From: Leishmania martiniquensis
Lineage: Eukaryota > Euglenozoa > Kinetoplastea > Trypanosomatida > Trypanosomatidae
DNA length: 64,000 bases
Reading direction: 5' to 3'
Assembly: GCF_017916325.1 (NCBI RefSeq)
Contig: NC_090170.1
Coordinates: forward strand, 1,709,501-1,773,500
Each line of letters begins with the position of its first letter. Positions within the stretch are counted from its first letter, which is position 1. Both the position numbers and the translations under genes were made by a program. Positions 18,813 through 29,243 of the stretch are shown here, one piece after another. Below the pieces are notes generated by a model, which did no database searches, was not told the origin of the DNA, and was given only the letters and a program-made list of their open reading frames with translations.

Positions 18813-19889
18813 AGAAATCCTGCAGATCACGGGCTCTGGTGCCACACCCGCTGTGTGTTTACTGCCCTCCGCGAATGCTCAAGCCCCCGAAGCAACTGAC
18901 GTGTGTAGCCCACTAGAACCGTGGCATTTTCTCTCTCAGCTGGCCAGCTGTCAGGTGGCCTATTGGCACTTTCCGCTGCCTACTGTTGCTACCGCGCTTT
19001 ACCTGCTTAGCCGAGGGCATCCCTTCTGTGGATCTTGTGCAGATACGATTGTGTATGCTCTGCCGCTGATGCTGTTCTCCTTTACCTGTTTCTCTCTTCG
19101 ATGTAGTATACTAGCACGGGTGAGGCTGATAACTCAAAGATGCGCAGCTGCTGTTCTTCGGTAGATCGCCTTGCCGAGGAGCCCACTTATGCACACGAGA
19201 TCAAAGAGATGGCGCGCGCGAACGCCGCTGCGCATCCGGGGTGGGGTGAGGGGTACAGCAACACCAGTTTCAGTGCCTCGAAGGTTTGTTGGAGCGAGCG
19301 ACAGCGTGAAGCAGAGAAATGGCGCGATTGAGAATGTGGGAAGGGGGAAGGGAAGGGGGATGCCTAGATGGGCGAAAGATGTGGTGAGGGGCGGTATGGC
19401 GAGCGCCGCTCTCTCGCGCTGCGACTTTCTCTTGGGCCTCCTTCTCCTTTGCCCCCCCCCCGTATCGCTGCTTCAGCGCCAGTCCGTTTTCCCTCTCTTA
19501 CCTCCCTGCTCCTCCCCCCTCCCTGCATAACTTCCGCACATGTTCAGCTGTGGAGCATGAGCGTCTTCTCGAGGGTACGGCTTTGCTGCTGTTCTCCAGA
19601 CTATGTCTCTCTGTTTTCTTTTTTCGTCCCCGCTCTCCCTCTCTTTGCTTTCGCTGCTGCTCGCATCCACGACCGATTTGCGATGGCGTCTCAGCAGTCG
19701 TTCTTGTCAACGTCACACGCTGCGTTTCCTCTGGAGCTCCCTCGACGTCCCCTTTCCTATCCATCTTTTAGTCTCAAAGAGGTCCATTCGCTGAGCTTGT
19801 GTCGGTGTCGTCCCTTTTTTTATTGAACTCCACCTGCACCGTCTTCCTTCATTTCTGCCTCGCGAAGAGTGTCGTCGATCGAACGCATC
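18813..19889. other. Intergenic spacer, TAX-1-like to CHMP1
   Basis: No credible gene. A C run lies near 19454-19462, and the region from about 19430 to 19860 is increasingly pyrimidine-rich, with several possible acceptor AGs before the CHMP1 start. Confidence 0.55.
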
Positions 19890-20510
19890 ATGTCCGTTGA
19901 GAAGCTATGCGAAATTCAGTTCCAGCTGAAGTTCACGGCCAAGCAGTTCGCCAAGAACTCGGCCCGCTGCGAGAAGGAGCAGAAGCAGGAGATGCACAAG
20001 TGTAAGCAGGCGATGGAGAAGAACAACATGGAAGGCGCCCGTATCTACGCCCAGAACAGCATTCGAAAGAAGAATGAGGCACTCAACCATCTGCGACTGG
20101 CGACGCGCATGGATGCTGTGGTGTCTCGGCTTGACACGGCCATCAAGATGAAGATGATTACAAAGAACATGGGCCAGATGGTAAAAGGCGTCGATAAGGT
20201 GCTGCTATCGATGGACCCCGCCAAGATTAGCAAGCTAATGGACACCTTCGAGCAGCAGTTCGAGACAGTAGATGTCACGTCCGCTTACATGGAAGGCGCC
20301 ATTGGCCAAACCACGGCGGCCACCACGCCGGAGGACGAGGTGAACAATCTCATGTCTCAGGTCGCGGACGAGCACGGCCTGGACATCCGTGAGCAACTCA
20401 ACGGCGAACTGCAGATCAAGAACACGAACCTTGCCTCGCAGCACACTGAGGAGAAGCAGGCCGACGAAGACGACTTGGAGGCGAAGTTCGCGCAGTTGCG
20501 TGGGCGCTGA
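19890..20510 (+). CDS. VPS46: ESCRT-III subunit CHMP1 / Vps46 (Did2)
   Basis: A 206-residue Snf7-family protein starting at the ATG at 19890. It has a basic N-terminal helical core (K-F-T-A-K-Q-F-x-K-x-S-x-R-C-E-K-E-Q), the A-x-I-Y-A-Q-N-S-I-R-K-K-N-E region and V-x-x-L-D-T-A, all typical of CHMP1. The second half is acidic. The last 15 residues, D-D-L-E-A-K-F-A-Q-L-R-G-R, are a MIT-interacting motif (MIM1) for Vps4. CHMP1/Did2 works late in ESCRT-III, recruiting and regulating Vps4 in multivesicular-body sorting and membrane scission. Length and motifs are those of the family. Confidence 0.95.
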   Translation: MSVEKLCEIQFQLKFTAKQFAKNSARCEKEQKQEMHKCKQAMEKNNMEGARIYAQNSIRKKNEALNHLRLATRMDAVVSRLDTAIKMKMITKNMGQMVKGVDKVLLSMDPAKISKLMDTFEQQFETVDVTSAYMEGAIGQTTAATTPEDEVNNLMSQVADEHGLDIREQLNGELQIKNTNLASQHTEEKQADEDDLEAKFAQLRGR

Positions 20511-23375
20511 GACCGCCCGACTCAAGATTCGGAAGAAAGCAGAGAGGCGATCTCCGCGCCGCATCGTGCTGCCTGGCAACGCCATTGCATGCCGAGAGGA
20601 GTAATGGAGACGTCGCATTCAGGTATAGCTGCGCTCAGAGACACGCGCATGTTCCTTACGCCCTCCCCTCCCCAACGCTCTTCATCGCTACGGAAAGGGG
20701 AAAAATCTATGTCAGCGTCTGTGTGTATCTCCCTGTATTTGTGTTGATGTGTGTGTGGACCTCTTCTAGCCCTCCGCGGTCGAAGCTAGGAAGCCGTCAT
20801 AGAGGCGATTCTGGAGCGAAGCAGTCCTGCTGTGAGCGTTTTCGTTCGCTCCCCCCTTTGTTTGGTCGGATGAACCTCATCTCACCTTACCCCCCTCCTC
20901 TTTGTTTCCTTTCACCCAGAAATTTCCGTATCGTTCACGGAATGGGCTGCCGAAATCGATAGAGATGAGCACTTGGTGAACCTCGGAGAGGCGCAAGCGG
21001 TGGTCAGCGGAAAAATAGAGCGAAGATGCTCATGAAAAATACGGGGACACGTTTAACTACCTGAACAACGGAGAAAACACTCGATTCTATTACTCTTCAG
21101 CGTTTGTGCTCAATACAGCCTTGCCACCTCCGTCTCCCCCCCCGCGCTCTCTCCCGTGTTTTGCGTTCGCTCTCTCGCCGCTCATTCTGCGGGAGAGAAA
21201 GATAGGCCCTTTTTGCCGCTGTGTAATTCTGGTGCGTGCCAGCGCATGGTGGGGGGAGGGGAGGGGCATCGATGGTGATTCCGCTACGTTCTTGTCGGCT
21301 CTCACTGCCCTCTTTCTCCCTCCCTCCGTGCCTCGTTTCGTGCGCGCGGCAAAAACAAATAGACGCTTCCCTTATCTGCCTCTCCTTTTTCTTCTTTTGG
21401 TGCTCCACCCTCTCTCTATCTGTGTGTGTGATACTTGTCTTTGCTCTCCTCCTCCCTCCCTCCCTCTCTCTCCCTGGCGATTTGCTGTGCCCCTCTCTCT
21501 TACACTTTATTGTACATTTTTTTCTGTTTTCCTTGCCGGCCCATGTGCGCTCCAGTCTTTGGCAAGAGGCCCACGGGTCATCGCGCCTCCCCATCGTCAC
21601 GATCACGCTATCCAGTGCAGCGGACGCACGCACAGGTGGCGAGTCGCCAAGAAGTGGGCAAAAGGACGAAATCTCGGGCCAAAAAAAAGAAAAGGGTGTT
21701 CATAATTCTCACCACTCATCTTTCTGCAGCGTTCTCCTATCATAACCGCCGATGCGGCGCTGTTTGTTGACGCCTGTGCGCTCTCTGGAGAGATTTTGAT
21801 GCCGCACACACAGGCTTTTTTTTTAGGTTGCTGAGGCGGCTCCCTGCTTTCTCCTTTTTTCTCCCCTTCTCTCTCTGTGTGTGTGACCAGGCGGCCCCCC
21901 TTCCCCCCCCCTTCATACACATACGAGCACGCGCACCTGCACGCATCTACGCGTGCGGCTCACCACTCCTCCCGTTCATCATCATCAAGTCTGTATCTCG
22001 TTGGCGTTTCCTCACTGTCTTGGCCGTGCTCCTCTGGAGAGGTTCATGAGAAGAGTGATGAAAAAAAATGCATAGGAACGCAGAGCGGTGTACATGTGGG
22101 CTTCTTCGTTGCCCCATTCATCTCTCCTCGCGCGCTTCCCCACCGCCCACCCACCCCTTCTCCTCCTCTCCCGAGTGCAAGCACCTGAAGTAGGATGCTC
22201 CCCTGCATCCTAATCCCCACCCCTGCGGGAGAACGGGACGGCGTACAAGGTGACCATGTAGCCCCTTTTGAAAGATAGTATGCTGAAGCCTTTGCGGCAG
22301 GTTCCGGGATGACGAAAAGGCAGTAGCTTTGATACAGGTGCCGTGCTCTTCCACTTTTTTCTTCGACTGCTCTCTTTCCCGTCTCCCGCCCTTTCCACCG
22401 CACTGGCACAGGCGTCTGAGTACCTCTGTTCGCTCTCATCCACTTTGCCATCACTGCAGAGCGGCAAATCGACACACACACTTACAGGCAGACTTGGAAG
22501 AAAAGGGGGGAATTTTTTTTTCACGCGTGTGCCGCCCTGAAGCAGAGACCGCAAACACCGAGGAAAACTGTGCAGCTGGACCACTCCATACATCGTACGA
22601 GCATCAGCACGTAGCACATCAGACTTTTTCCCCGCCAGCGGAGTGCGCGTGCATCACGGCAGAAGAACAAGCTCAATGACAACGTGGGCCGCAGATTAAG
22701 TCCTTTTTATTTTTTGTTTTTTTAACGTGTAGGTCCTCGCTCAGGAGGGGGGCAGCTGCTGTCCTTCTCTTTTGACATCACCACTTATATCGCACTTCCC
22801 CACTTCCCCACACCTCTCTCTTACGTTTGCGCAGAGGATACGAAGCGGCATCCCGTCTACGAAGCCGCTCTCACCCTCCGACGTCTCTTTGTCGCCTTGA
22901 CAATCGAATTCAGGAAGCCTCCATTGATGCAACGTTTTTTTTGGTTTGTTTTTAGGTTGCCGGTAGCGTCTCCGCTCGGGTGGACTTGATCTCATTTTTC
23001 TCTTTGCGCCTCTCCAGCTTTGCCGCGCTCGCTTTGAATCGCGGGCTCCACGTGCTTTTGCCGGCAGAAAGTTCAGAGACGAAGAAGCAAAAGAAAAGCA
23101 AATCAAGATTGGCGAGCTCGAGAGGTGCCGACACATGCTGCAGCGTGTGCGCTGATGGCGGTGTCATGGGGGTGGGGCGCCACCATTTCCGCACGCCCTG
23201 GCAGGCACACGCATACGCACGTCCCGACTGTCCTGCCTCCCCCTTTGGAGGAGATCCGCTTCCGGACTCCTTTGATTACGCATCTCGTCCCTCGGCCCTC
23301 TCCCTTCGCTCTTGCCCCTTCCCCCCTCCTCCCTTGAAGATTTTCTGTACCCACTCCCTGTGCTTCCGCAGCCTC
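20511..23375. other. Intergenic spacer of 2.9 kb, CHMP1 to permease
   Basis: No gene I can support. The + strand is strongly C/T-rich at 21120-21175, 21300-21530 and 21840-21915. A perfect 8-bp inverted repeat with a 6-base loop lies at 22191-22212. T-rich patches occur near 22508, 22703-22730 and 22932-22953. A pyrimidine tract at 23300-23336 leads into the permease. Confidence 0.55.
23300..23339 (+). promoter_or_regulatory. Putative spliced-leader acceptor for the permease
   Basis: A C/T-rich tract ends at CTTGAAG (AG at 23338-23339), 36 bases before the ATG at 23376. A second AG at 23370-23371 is only 4 bases from the ATG. Its position argues against the earlier in-frame ATG at 23166. Confidence 0.5.
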
Positions 23376-24950
23376 ATGAAGGAGGACTGCGGACTCGCGC
23401 AGTCGACACCGCTGGTGCCGTCTCGTGGTCGTAGCGCGTCTCCAATCGTGCGCTTCCACAGTCCACGGGTGGAGACGGAGGCGCGGCCCAAGGCAGTGCT
23501 CACAACGCTCACTCTGCTGGGGGTCATCTACACCGCCAGCATCAGCGGTGGATACGGCCTTGAGGAATCCGTCAGCGCTGGTGGCCCACTGCTGTCCATC
23601 GTTTTTCTCTGTCTCATCCCGTTCATATGGGGCATTCCTGTGTCGCTGTGCGTGGCGGAGCTGTCGTGCGCCATTTCGTCAAACGCTGGGCCGATCATGT
23701 GGGTCAACTGTGCCTTTCCGTCATGGGTGACGTTTACGGCGGTGCTGTGGACAGCCTTTCTGAACTCCGTGGACAACAGCCTGTATCCCACCGTCTTGGC
23801 AGACTACTGCACTGCGCTGTTTCATCTTGGCTGGCTGGGAGGCGCCTTCCTGAAGATTGCCTTCCTGTGGATGTGCGCCGCCATCAACATTCTCGGCGTC
23901 ACGCTCGTCGGCATCTTCAGCGTTGGCATCATGTTCATCACGATTCTACCTTTCTTTCTCATCTTCCTGCTGCAGCTGCCGCACGGCCTCAACTGGGAAC
24001 GAATCACATTCATTCCGGAAACCATCAACTGGACTGTGTTTCTCCCGGTGATCGCCTGGAACTTCTCCGGCTTCGACTCGGCTGGCAACGTGGCTGAGGA
24101 GGTGCAGAACCCTAACCCCACCTTCATACGCGCGCTCATCCTCATGATCGCCGCGGCGCTCATCACTTACATCCCGCCAATTCTGGCCGGCGCCTCAGCC
24201 GAGAAGCTCAGCGGCATCCCCTTTGAACAGTGGAAAGACGGCTTTTGGGTGAAAGTCGGCGCCGCGGTCGGCGGGACACCGATGGCGGCGACCGTCATGA
24301 TTGGCGGCGCCATTTCAACGCTCGGGCTCATGACCACCCTTCTGGCGACAACGTCCCGATCGCTGGCGGGGATGGGGGCGCTGAACGCGTTTCCGCATTT
24401 TTTCTCCAAGTGGCTGGAGAAGTACTCGGACACGTACAAGACCCCTGTGCACGCCATCCTCGTCAACACCGCCGTCACGTGCGCGCTGTCTGTTTTTCTT
24501 ACCTTTCAGACGCTGGTGCAGCTCGATCAAGTGCTCTACGCGTTGCGCCTCATCGCTATTCTCTCTTCCTTCTTGAAACTGCGTCTGGCACAGCCGCTTC
24601 TGGAGCGTCCATACCGGGCCCCGGGTGGAAAAGCTGCGGCGGTCGTTTGGGCCGGTGTCCCAATCGCCTTTAGTACGTTTCTCATCGCTATGGTGATGAC
24701 GGGCGGACCGCACATTTTCTACAGCAGCGTGGCCCTCATCACCGGGACTGTTCTCGTCTCCTACGTCGCTGTCCGCTTCTTCCACTCCGACGGCTTTGAG
24801 GGGTCGCTGGTGGAGGAATACGAGGACGCTGACATGTCGACGTACGGTACGATTCTGGAGATGGAGTCCCCTGAGTGGCGCTTACTTCACAAAAGTCACT
24901 TGTTTATCGAGAGCCCACCGCGCATTAACGTTGATCGCCTTCGTGCGTGA
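23376..24950 (+). CDS. Polyamine/amino acid permease (APC superfamily, POT1/PUT-like)
   Basis: A 524-residue polytopic membrane protein with about 12 hydrophobic segments after a 48-residue N-terminal tail. The first membrane region carries S-G-G-Y-G-L-E-E-S-V-x-A-G-G-P-L-L, followed by I-P-F-I-W-G-I-P, then D-N-S-L-Y-P and W-N-F-S-G-F-D-S-A-G-N-V-A-E-E-V-Q-N-P. These match the plant PUT polyamine transporters and the Leishmania and Trypanosoma POT1 group in order. A general amino acid substrate cannot be excluded. The C-terminus is an acidic cytosolic tail. The ATG at 23376 is preferred because a pyrimidine tract lies just upstream; an in-frame ATG at 23166 would add 70 residues without family-like sequence. 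Leishmania is known to take up host polyamines, which would make this a salvage transporter. Confidence 0.85.
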   Translation: MKEDCGLAQSTPLVPSRGRSASPIVRFHSPRVETEARPKAVLTTLTLLGVIYTASISGGYGLEESVSAGGPLLSIVFLCLIPFIWGIPVSLCVAELSCAISSNAGPIMWVNCAFPSWVTFTAVLWTAFLNSVDNSLYPTVLADYCTALFHLGWLGGAFLKIAFLWMCAAINILGVTLVGIFSVGIMFITILPFFLIFLLQLPHGLNWERITFIPETINWTVFLPVIAWNFSGFDSAGNVAEEVQNPNPTFIRALILMIAAALITYIPPILAGASAEKLSGIPFEQWKDGFWVKVGAAVGGTPMAATVMIGGAISTLGLMTTLLATTSRSLAGMGALNAFPHFFSKWLEKYSDTYKTPVHAILVNTAVTCALSVFLTFQTLVQLDQVLYALRLIAILSSFLKLRLAQPLLERPYRAPGGKAAAVVWAGVPIAFSTFLIAMVMTGGPHIFYSSVALITGTVLVSYVAVRFFHSDGFEGSLVEEYEDADMSTYGTILEMESPEWRLLHKSHLFIESPPRINVDRLRA

Positions 24951-25603
24951 TTCATTCATACATCTATCCGGCGACAGTTTAGAAAAGCCACTTAGCGCAC
25001 ATCAGTGTACCATGAATGCGAACGAAGACCCGCCGCTTCACGCGGCAGTAGGACTTTACGCTCTCACCTCTCCTACCGCCTCCCCACCCCCACCCCGCAC
25101 AGGCCCGCGACGCTCCTCCTACGACCTTCACACTCTGGCTACGTGGCGTTCGCTTCGCTCTCTTTCCCGCGCTTAGCACTCCTATGCAGAGGAATCCGTG
25201 AAGTGCCCGCTCCCTTTCCGCCTCCCCTAAGCACCCAACTACTCGACGTCTCGAACCTTCGGCGCACGCCCCCTTTTCCTTCTATTCCGCACGAAGGCAC
25301 ACACTCCTACCTTCTTAGCCGTCCGCAACGCCTTTCTGTCATGCGTGTGGTCCCTAGGCAAGTGTGGAGACAGCAGACATCTTCTCTCGATTGGCGCTAC
25401 GCACGCGGCATTCAAGATCCCCACCCCAAGCCTCTCACATTCCAGTCCAGCTAGCTTGTGCCTGTTTTCTCTGCGTTGTGAGAGCGACAGCATTCTTCCC
25501 CGCCAGCTCCCCTTCCCCCCCCTCCATACCGCTACTACCCCATACTGCCCTTTCTCGGAGACACCGTAGAACAACTTGTCTTCTTCAATCCTGCTACTTC
25601 AAC
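24951..25603. other. Intergenic spacer, permease to phosphate carrier copy 1
   Basis: No gene. It is pyrimidine-rich across much of 25060-25300 and 25490-25600. The last tract, ending near 25600, probably contains the acceptor for the phosphate carrier. It shows no similarity by eye to the leader of copy 2. Confidence 0.55.
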
Positions 25604-26557
25604 ATGAACGTCACCATCATAGCGCCGCCAAAAAAGTGGGACGCGCGCTACGTGAACCCCAAACACCCACATGACTCCACCTATTATATGAAGTGCATCG
25701 GAGGTGGTATCCTCGCCTGCGGTACCACCCACACTGCCGTGTGCCCCCTTGATGTCGTGAAGTGCAACATGCAGGTGAGCCCCGAGAAGTTCAAGTCGCT
25801 CGGCCAGGGCATTCGCCTTATCATGAAGGAGGAGGGCGTCGGCGCCAACGGTCTGCTGAAGGGCTGGCTACCGACACTCTGTGGCTACTCCGCCCAGGGT
25901 GCCTTCAAGTTCGGTCTTTATGAATTCTTCAAGGACTTTTACGCGAACATGGCTGGCCAGGAGAAGGCAAAGACGTACGAGGGTGTCATCTGGCTCGCCG
26001 GCTCGGCATCTGCAGAGTTCTTTGCGGACATGGGCCTATGCCCGTTCGAGATGATCAAGGTAAAGGTGCAGACGTCGCCGAAGGGCAGTTTCCCAACAGG
26101 CATGCTTGCTGCCATGTCGGCCATGCGCGCCGACCCCTCTTCCGGCTTCCCTTACAAGTCGCTTGTGCCTCTGTGGGGCCGCCAGATCCCATACACGATG
26201 GCCAAGTTCTTCTTCTTCGAGAAGGTGGTGCGCCTCTTCTACCAGTACGTCTTCACCAAGCCGAAGGATCAGTACAGCAAGGCCACGCAGCTCTCCATCA
26301 CCTTCGCCTCTGGCTACATTGCTGGTGTCATCTGCGCTGTTGTTTCGCACCCCGCTGACACCCTCGTGTCTGCCCGTGGTAAGGCGAGCAACGCAGGTAA
26401 GTCGTATGGTCAGATCGCGAAGGAGATGGGCTACATGAATGTGTGCAGCAAGGGCCTGGGCACTCGTATCCTGATGATCGGCACGCTTACGGGTCTGCAG
26501 TGGTGGATCTACGACACGTACAAGACCGCCCTCGGCATGGGTACCAGCGGTCACTAA
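25604..26557 (+). CDS. PiC: Mitochondrial phosphate carrier, copy 1
   Basis: A 317-residue member of the mitochondrial carrier family. The three repeats carry the signatures P-L-D-V-V-K (residues 48-53), P-F-E-M-I-K and P-A-D-T-L-V. The segment Y-Y-M-K-C-I-G-G-G-x-L-A-C-G-T-T-H-T-A-V before the first signature, and K-G-W-x-P-T-x-x-G-Y-S-x-Q-G after it, are specific to phosphate carriers (SLC25A3/PiC), which bring inorganic phosphate into the matrix for ATP synthesis. Bases 25637-26551 appear identical to 28302-29216 in copy 2. Only the first 11 and the last few residues differ: this copy begins M-N-V-T-I-I-A-P-P-K-K and ends with His after T-S-G. No cleavable presequence is evident. Confidence 0.96.
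   Translation: MNVTIIAPPKKWDARYVNPKHPHDSTYYMKCIGGGILACGTTHTAVCPLDVVKCNMQVSPEKFKSLGQGIRLIMKEEGVGANGLLKGWLPTLCGYSAQGAFKFGLYEFFKDFYANMAGQEKAKTYEGVIWLAGSASAEFFADMGLCPFEMIKVKVQTSPKGSFPTGMLAAMSAMRADPSSGFPYKSLVPLWGRQIPYTMAKFFFFEKVVRLFYQYVFTKPKDQYSKATQLSITFASGYIAGVICAVVSHPADTLVSARGKASNAGKSYGQIAKEMGYMNVCSKGLGTRILMIGTLTGLQWWIYDTYKTALGMGTSGH
25637..26551 (+). repeat. Duplicated 915-bp block, copy 1
   Basis: Starts at TGGGACGCG and ends at ACCAGCGGT. By eye it matches 28302-29216 without a difference, at a constant offset of 2,665 bases. Flanking sequences on both sides are unrelated. Confidence 0.92.
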
Positions 26558-28280
26558 AGCTGAGTGTTGATGAAGGTGTTTAGTGGCGTGGGAAGTGTGC
26601 ACTGCTACGCGGCGCGCGGAGGAGTCGCGAGAGAACTCCAAAGGAAGCCATCCTGGAACGGACTTTTCGCTGTCGACGCTACCTTATGGTTCACTTCTTC
26701 CGAGAAACATCGAGGATGGCCTCCGACATCAACATGTTGATGGCGCTGCAGACGCTGCCCGAGAGTGAAAGGTGAGCAGATGGCTTTTGTATCGTGTAGC
26801 GGGCAGGGGAGTCGAACACGTTTCAGCCGCAGTCTCTTCCTCTCTCTCTGTGTGTATGTCTTATATTCGCTCTCACATTTTTTTCTTTCAAACTGAAGAA
26901 GGAAAAAAGAAAGGTGACAAAAGTGGACGACGAAAAAAAAAGGTGACCTACCGCTGTGCAGACGCGCTCCCATGCGCGCGTGTGCACGCGGATAGTGGCT
27001 GTAGATGCTTTTGTTTTTGTTTTCTTCCTCTTCATGGCTCTTACTCACATGCGGCGGCCCTTCCCCATGCAGTGGGAGGCTTCTCCTCCGACCTTTCCTT
27101 TAACGTTACCAGCGATCTCTCAAAGACAAGAGGAAACTCTGCTTGGCCGTGAAGGTGCACGATGCTCTCTGTGTGTGGAGACACGTACGCACGCACCCTT
27201 CACTGTTTCCTCGATTTTTCTGGTGCCTTTGGTTTTGTTTTTTACTTTCTTTCGTGTCGTGCTACGGTTTAACAGGTGGACGCAGCACTCTCTCTTATGG
27301 TGGCGTCTTATTCGTCGTGAACTTTGTCGCGTCGGCACCTTTACATCTTTTTCTTCCCCCCTTTTGCTCTCCTGCGGCAGCCCTCTTCTTGCGTGACTGC
27401 ACTCCTCCTCCATCCCCTTCCTCTCTTTTCCCCTCTCCCAGTGTGGCGTTGAAAGCGCCTGACGCGCCTAGGCTCCACTCCTCCCTTTTTTCGATTGACT
27501 TTGTGTCTTTGTCTTGTGTGTTGTGTTACTTCCACCTATGAGACATTGGTGCCATCGCGCAGCTTCTCTCGAATATTTTACCTTTTCTTTCGCGTCAAGA
27601 GGCGCGCACGCACACCCCCTTCTTCCTCATGTGTGCAGGCGCGCCGTTAGTCACCTTCCAGTGCCGCCGCTCCTTGAATAGGGAAGCGTTGGAGAGCCGC
27701 CCCCACGAAGTGGGGACTCGAGGTTGACGAAGAAGCGACGATGCGCGGAAGACGCGCCCGCTGGCATAACCAAAGTGATGGCGAGAGGAAATGAAGAAAA
27801 GGGAGGCCACTCTTCCTCAGTGGCTGACACAAGCTCGAGCGTGGGCGGCGAGTCCGCTTTGGCTGCGGCTCTCCTCCTCTCTGAACTTGGAGCCTTTTCT
27901 CACCGACTAGCCCCGCCATGACTGTCGCGGGCACTTCAACGTTTTCTCCGGAATGTCGGTCATTATGTCCGCACGCACCAACAAGCACATGCTGACGCAC
28001 GCGTTTCGAGTCTCCCGTGGACTCTGTCGATGCACCGGGCCAACCACCTTCAAGCCTCTGTCTCCTCATCATTTTTTTTCTCCCTTGCATGTCGCTTCTC
28101 TCGAATATGGCACCGCCTCCTCCGCAAATACCAACGCCATCGTTTCGCAGTTCGCACCCCCTCCCTGCCTTCCGCTTATACCGTAATTGTCCCCCCTCTC
28201 CCCCCATCGCCACCGTACTCCCTTTCTTTGGTTCCTAAGAGCGCCGGCCACTTCTCGATCAATCAGGATTCCTCGAAGCA
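26558..28280. other. Intergenic spacer between the two phosphate carriers
   Basis: No gene. It contains A-rich patches near 26895-26945, T/C-rich sequence at 27190-27260 and 27340-27460, and a pyrimidine tract at 28176-28225 that probably precedes the copy 2 acceptor (candidate AG near 28239). It is unlike the spacer upstream of copy 1. Confidence 0.55.
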
Positions 28281-29243
28281 ATGGCCGCTCACACAAAGGC
28301 TTGGGACGCGCGCTACGTGAACCCCAAACACCCACATGACTCCACCTATTATATGAAGTGCATCGGAGGTGGTATCCTCGCCTGCGGTACCACCCACACT
28401 GCCGTGTGCCCCCTTGATGTCGTGAAGTGCAACATGCAGGTGAGCCCCGAGAAGTTCAAGTCGCTCGGCCAGGGCATTCGCCTTATCATGAAGGAGGAGG
28501 GCGTCGGCGCCAACGGTCTGCTGAAGGGCTGGCTACCGACACTCTGTGGCTACTCCGCCCAGGGTGCCTTCAAGTTCGGTCTTTATGAATTCTTCAAGGA
28601 CTTTTACGCGAACATGGCTGGCCAGGAGAAGGCAAAGACGTACGAGGGTGTCATCTGGCTCGCCGGCTCGGCATCTGCAGAGTTCTTTGCGGACATGGGC
28701 CTATGCCCGTTCGAGATGATCAAGGTAAAGGTGCAGACGTCGCCGAAGGGCAGTTTCCCAACAGGCATGCTTGCTGCCATGTCGGCCATGCGCGCCGACC
28801 CCTCTTCCGGCTTCCCTTACAAGTCGCTTGTGCCTCTGTGGGGCCGCCAGATCCCATACACGATGGCCAAGTTCTTCTTCTTCGAGAAGGTGGTGCGCCT
28901 CTTCTACCAGTACGTCTTCACCAAGCCGAAGGATCAGTACAGCAAGGCCACGCAGCTCTCCATCACCTTCGCCTCTGGCTACATTGCTGGTGTCATCTGC
29001 GCTGTTGTTTCGCACCCCGCTGACACCCTCGTGTCTGCCCGTGGTAAGGCGAGCAACGCAGGTAAGTCGTATGGTCAGATCGCGAAGGAGATGGGCTACA
29101 TGAATGTGTGCAGCAAGGGCCTGGGCACTCGTATCCTGATGATCGGCACGCTTACGGGTCTGCAGTGGTGGATCTACGACACGTACAAGACCGCCCTCGG
29201 CATGGGTACCAGCGGTGGTAGCGGTGGCAGCGGCAAGAAGTAA
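28281..29243 (+). CDS. PiC: Mitochondrial phosphate carrier, copy 2
   Basis: A 320-residue phosphate carrier whose central 305 codons are identical to copy 1, including the three carrier signatures and the phosphate-carrier-specific C-G-T-T-H-T-A-V segment. The N-terminus is shorter and different (M-A-A-H-T-K-A before the shared W-D-A-R-Y). The C-terminus ends G-G-S-G-G-S-G-K-K in place of the single His of copy 1. The function is the same: phosphate import into the mitochondrial matrix. Different UTRs suggest that the two copies are expressed differently, for example by life stage; that is inference. A C-terminal K-K and glycine tail could also affect membrane insertion or interactions. Confidence 0.96.
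   Translation: MAAHTKAWDARYVNPKHPHDSTYYMKCIGGGILACGTTHTAVCPLDVVKCNMQVSPEKFKSLGQGIRLIMKEEGVGANGLLKGWLPTLCGYSAQGAFKFGLYEFFKDFYANMAGQEKAKTYEGVIWLAGSASAEFFADMGLCPFEMIKVKVQTSPKGSFPTGMLAAMSAMRADPSSGFPYKSLVPLWGRQIPYTMAKFFFFEKVVRLFYQYVFTKPKDQYSKATQLSITFASGYIAGVICAVVSHPADTLVSARGKASNAGKSYGQIAKEMGYMNVCSKGLGTRILMIGTLTGLQWWIYDTYKTALGMGTSGGSGGSGKK
28302..29216 (+). repeat. Duplicated 915-bp block, copy 2
   Basis: Partner of 25637-26551. The junctions are abrupt on both sides, inside the coding sequence, so homogenisation stops before the UTRs. Confidence 0.92.
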
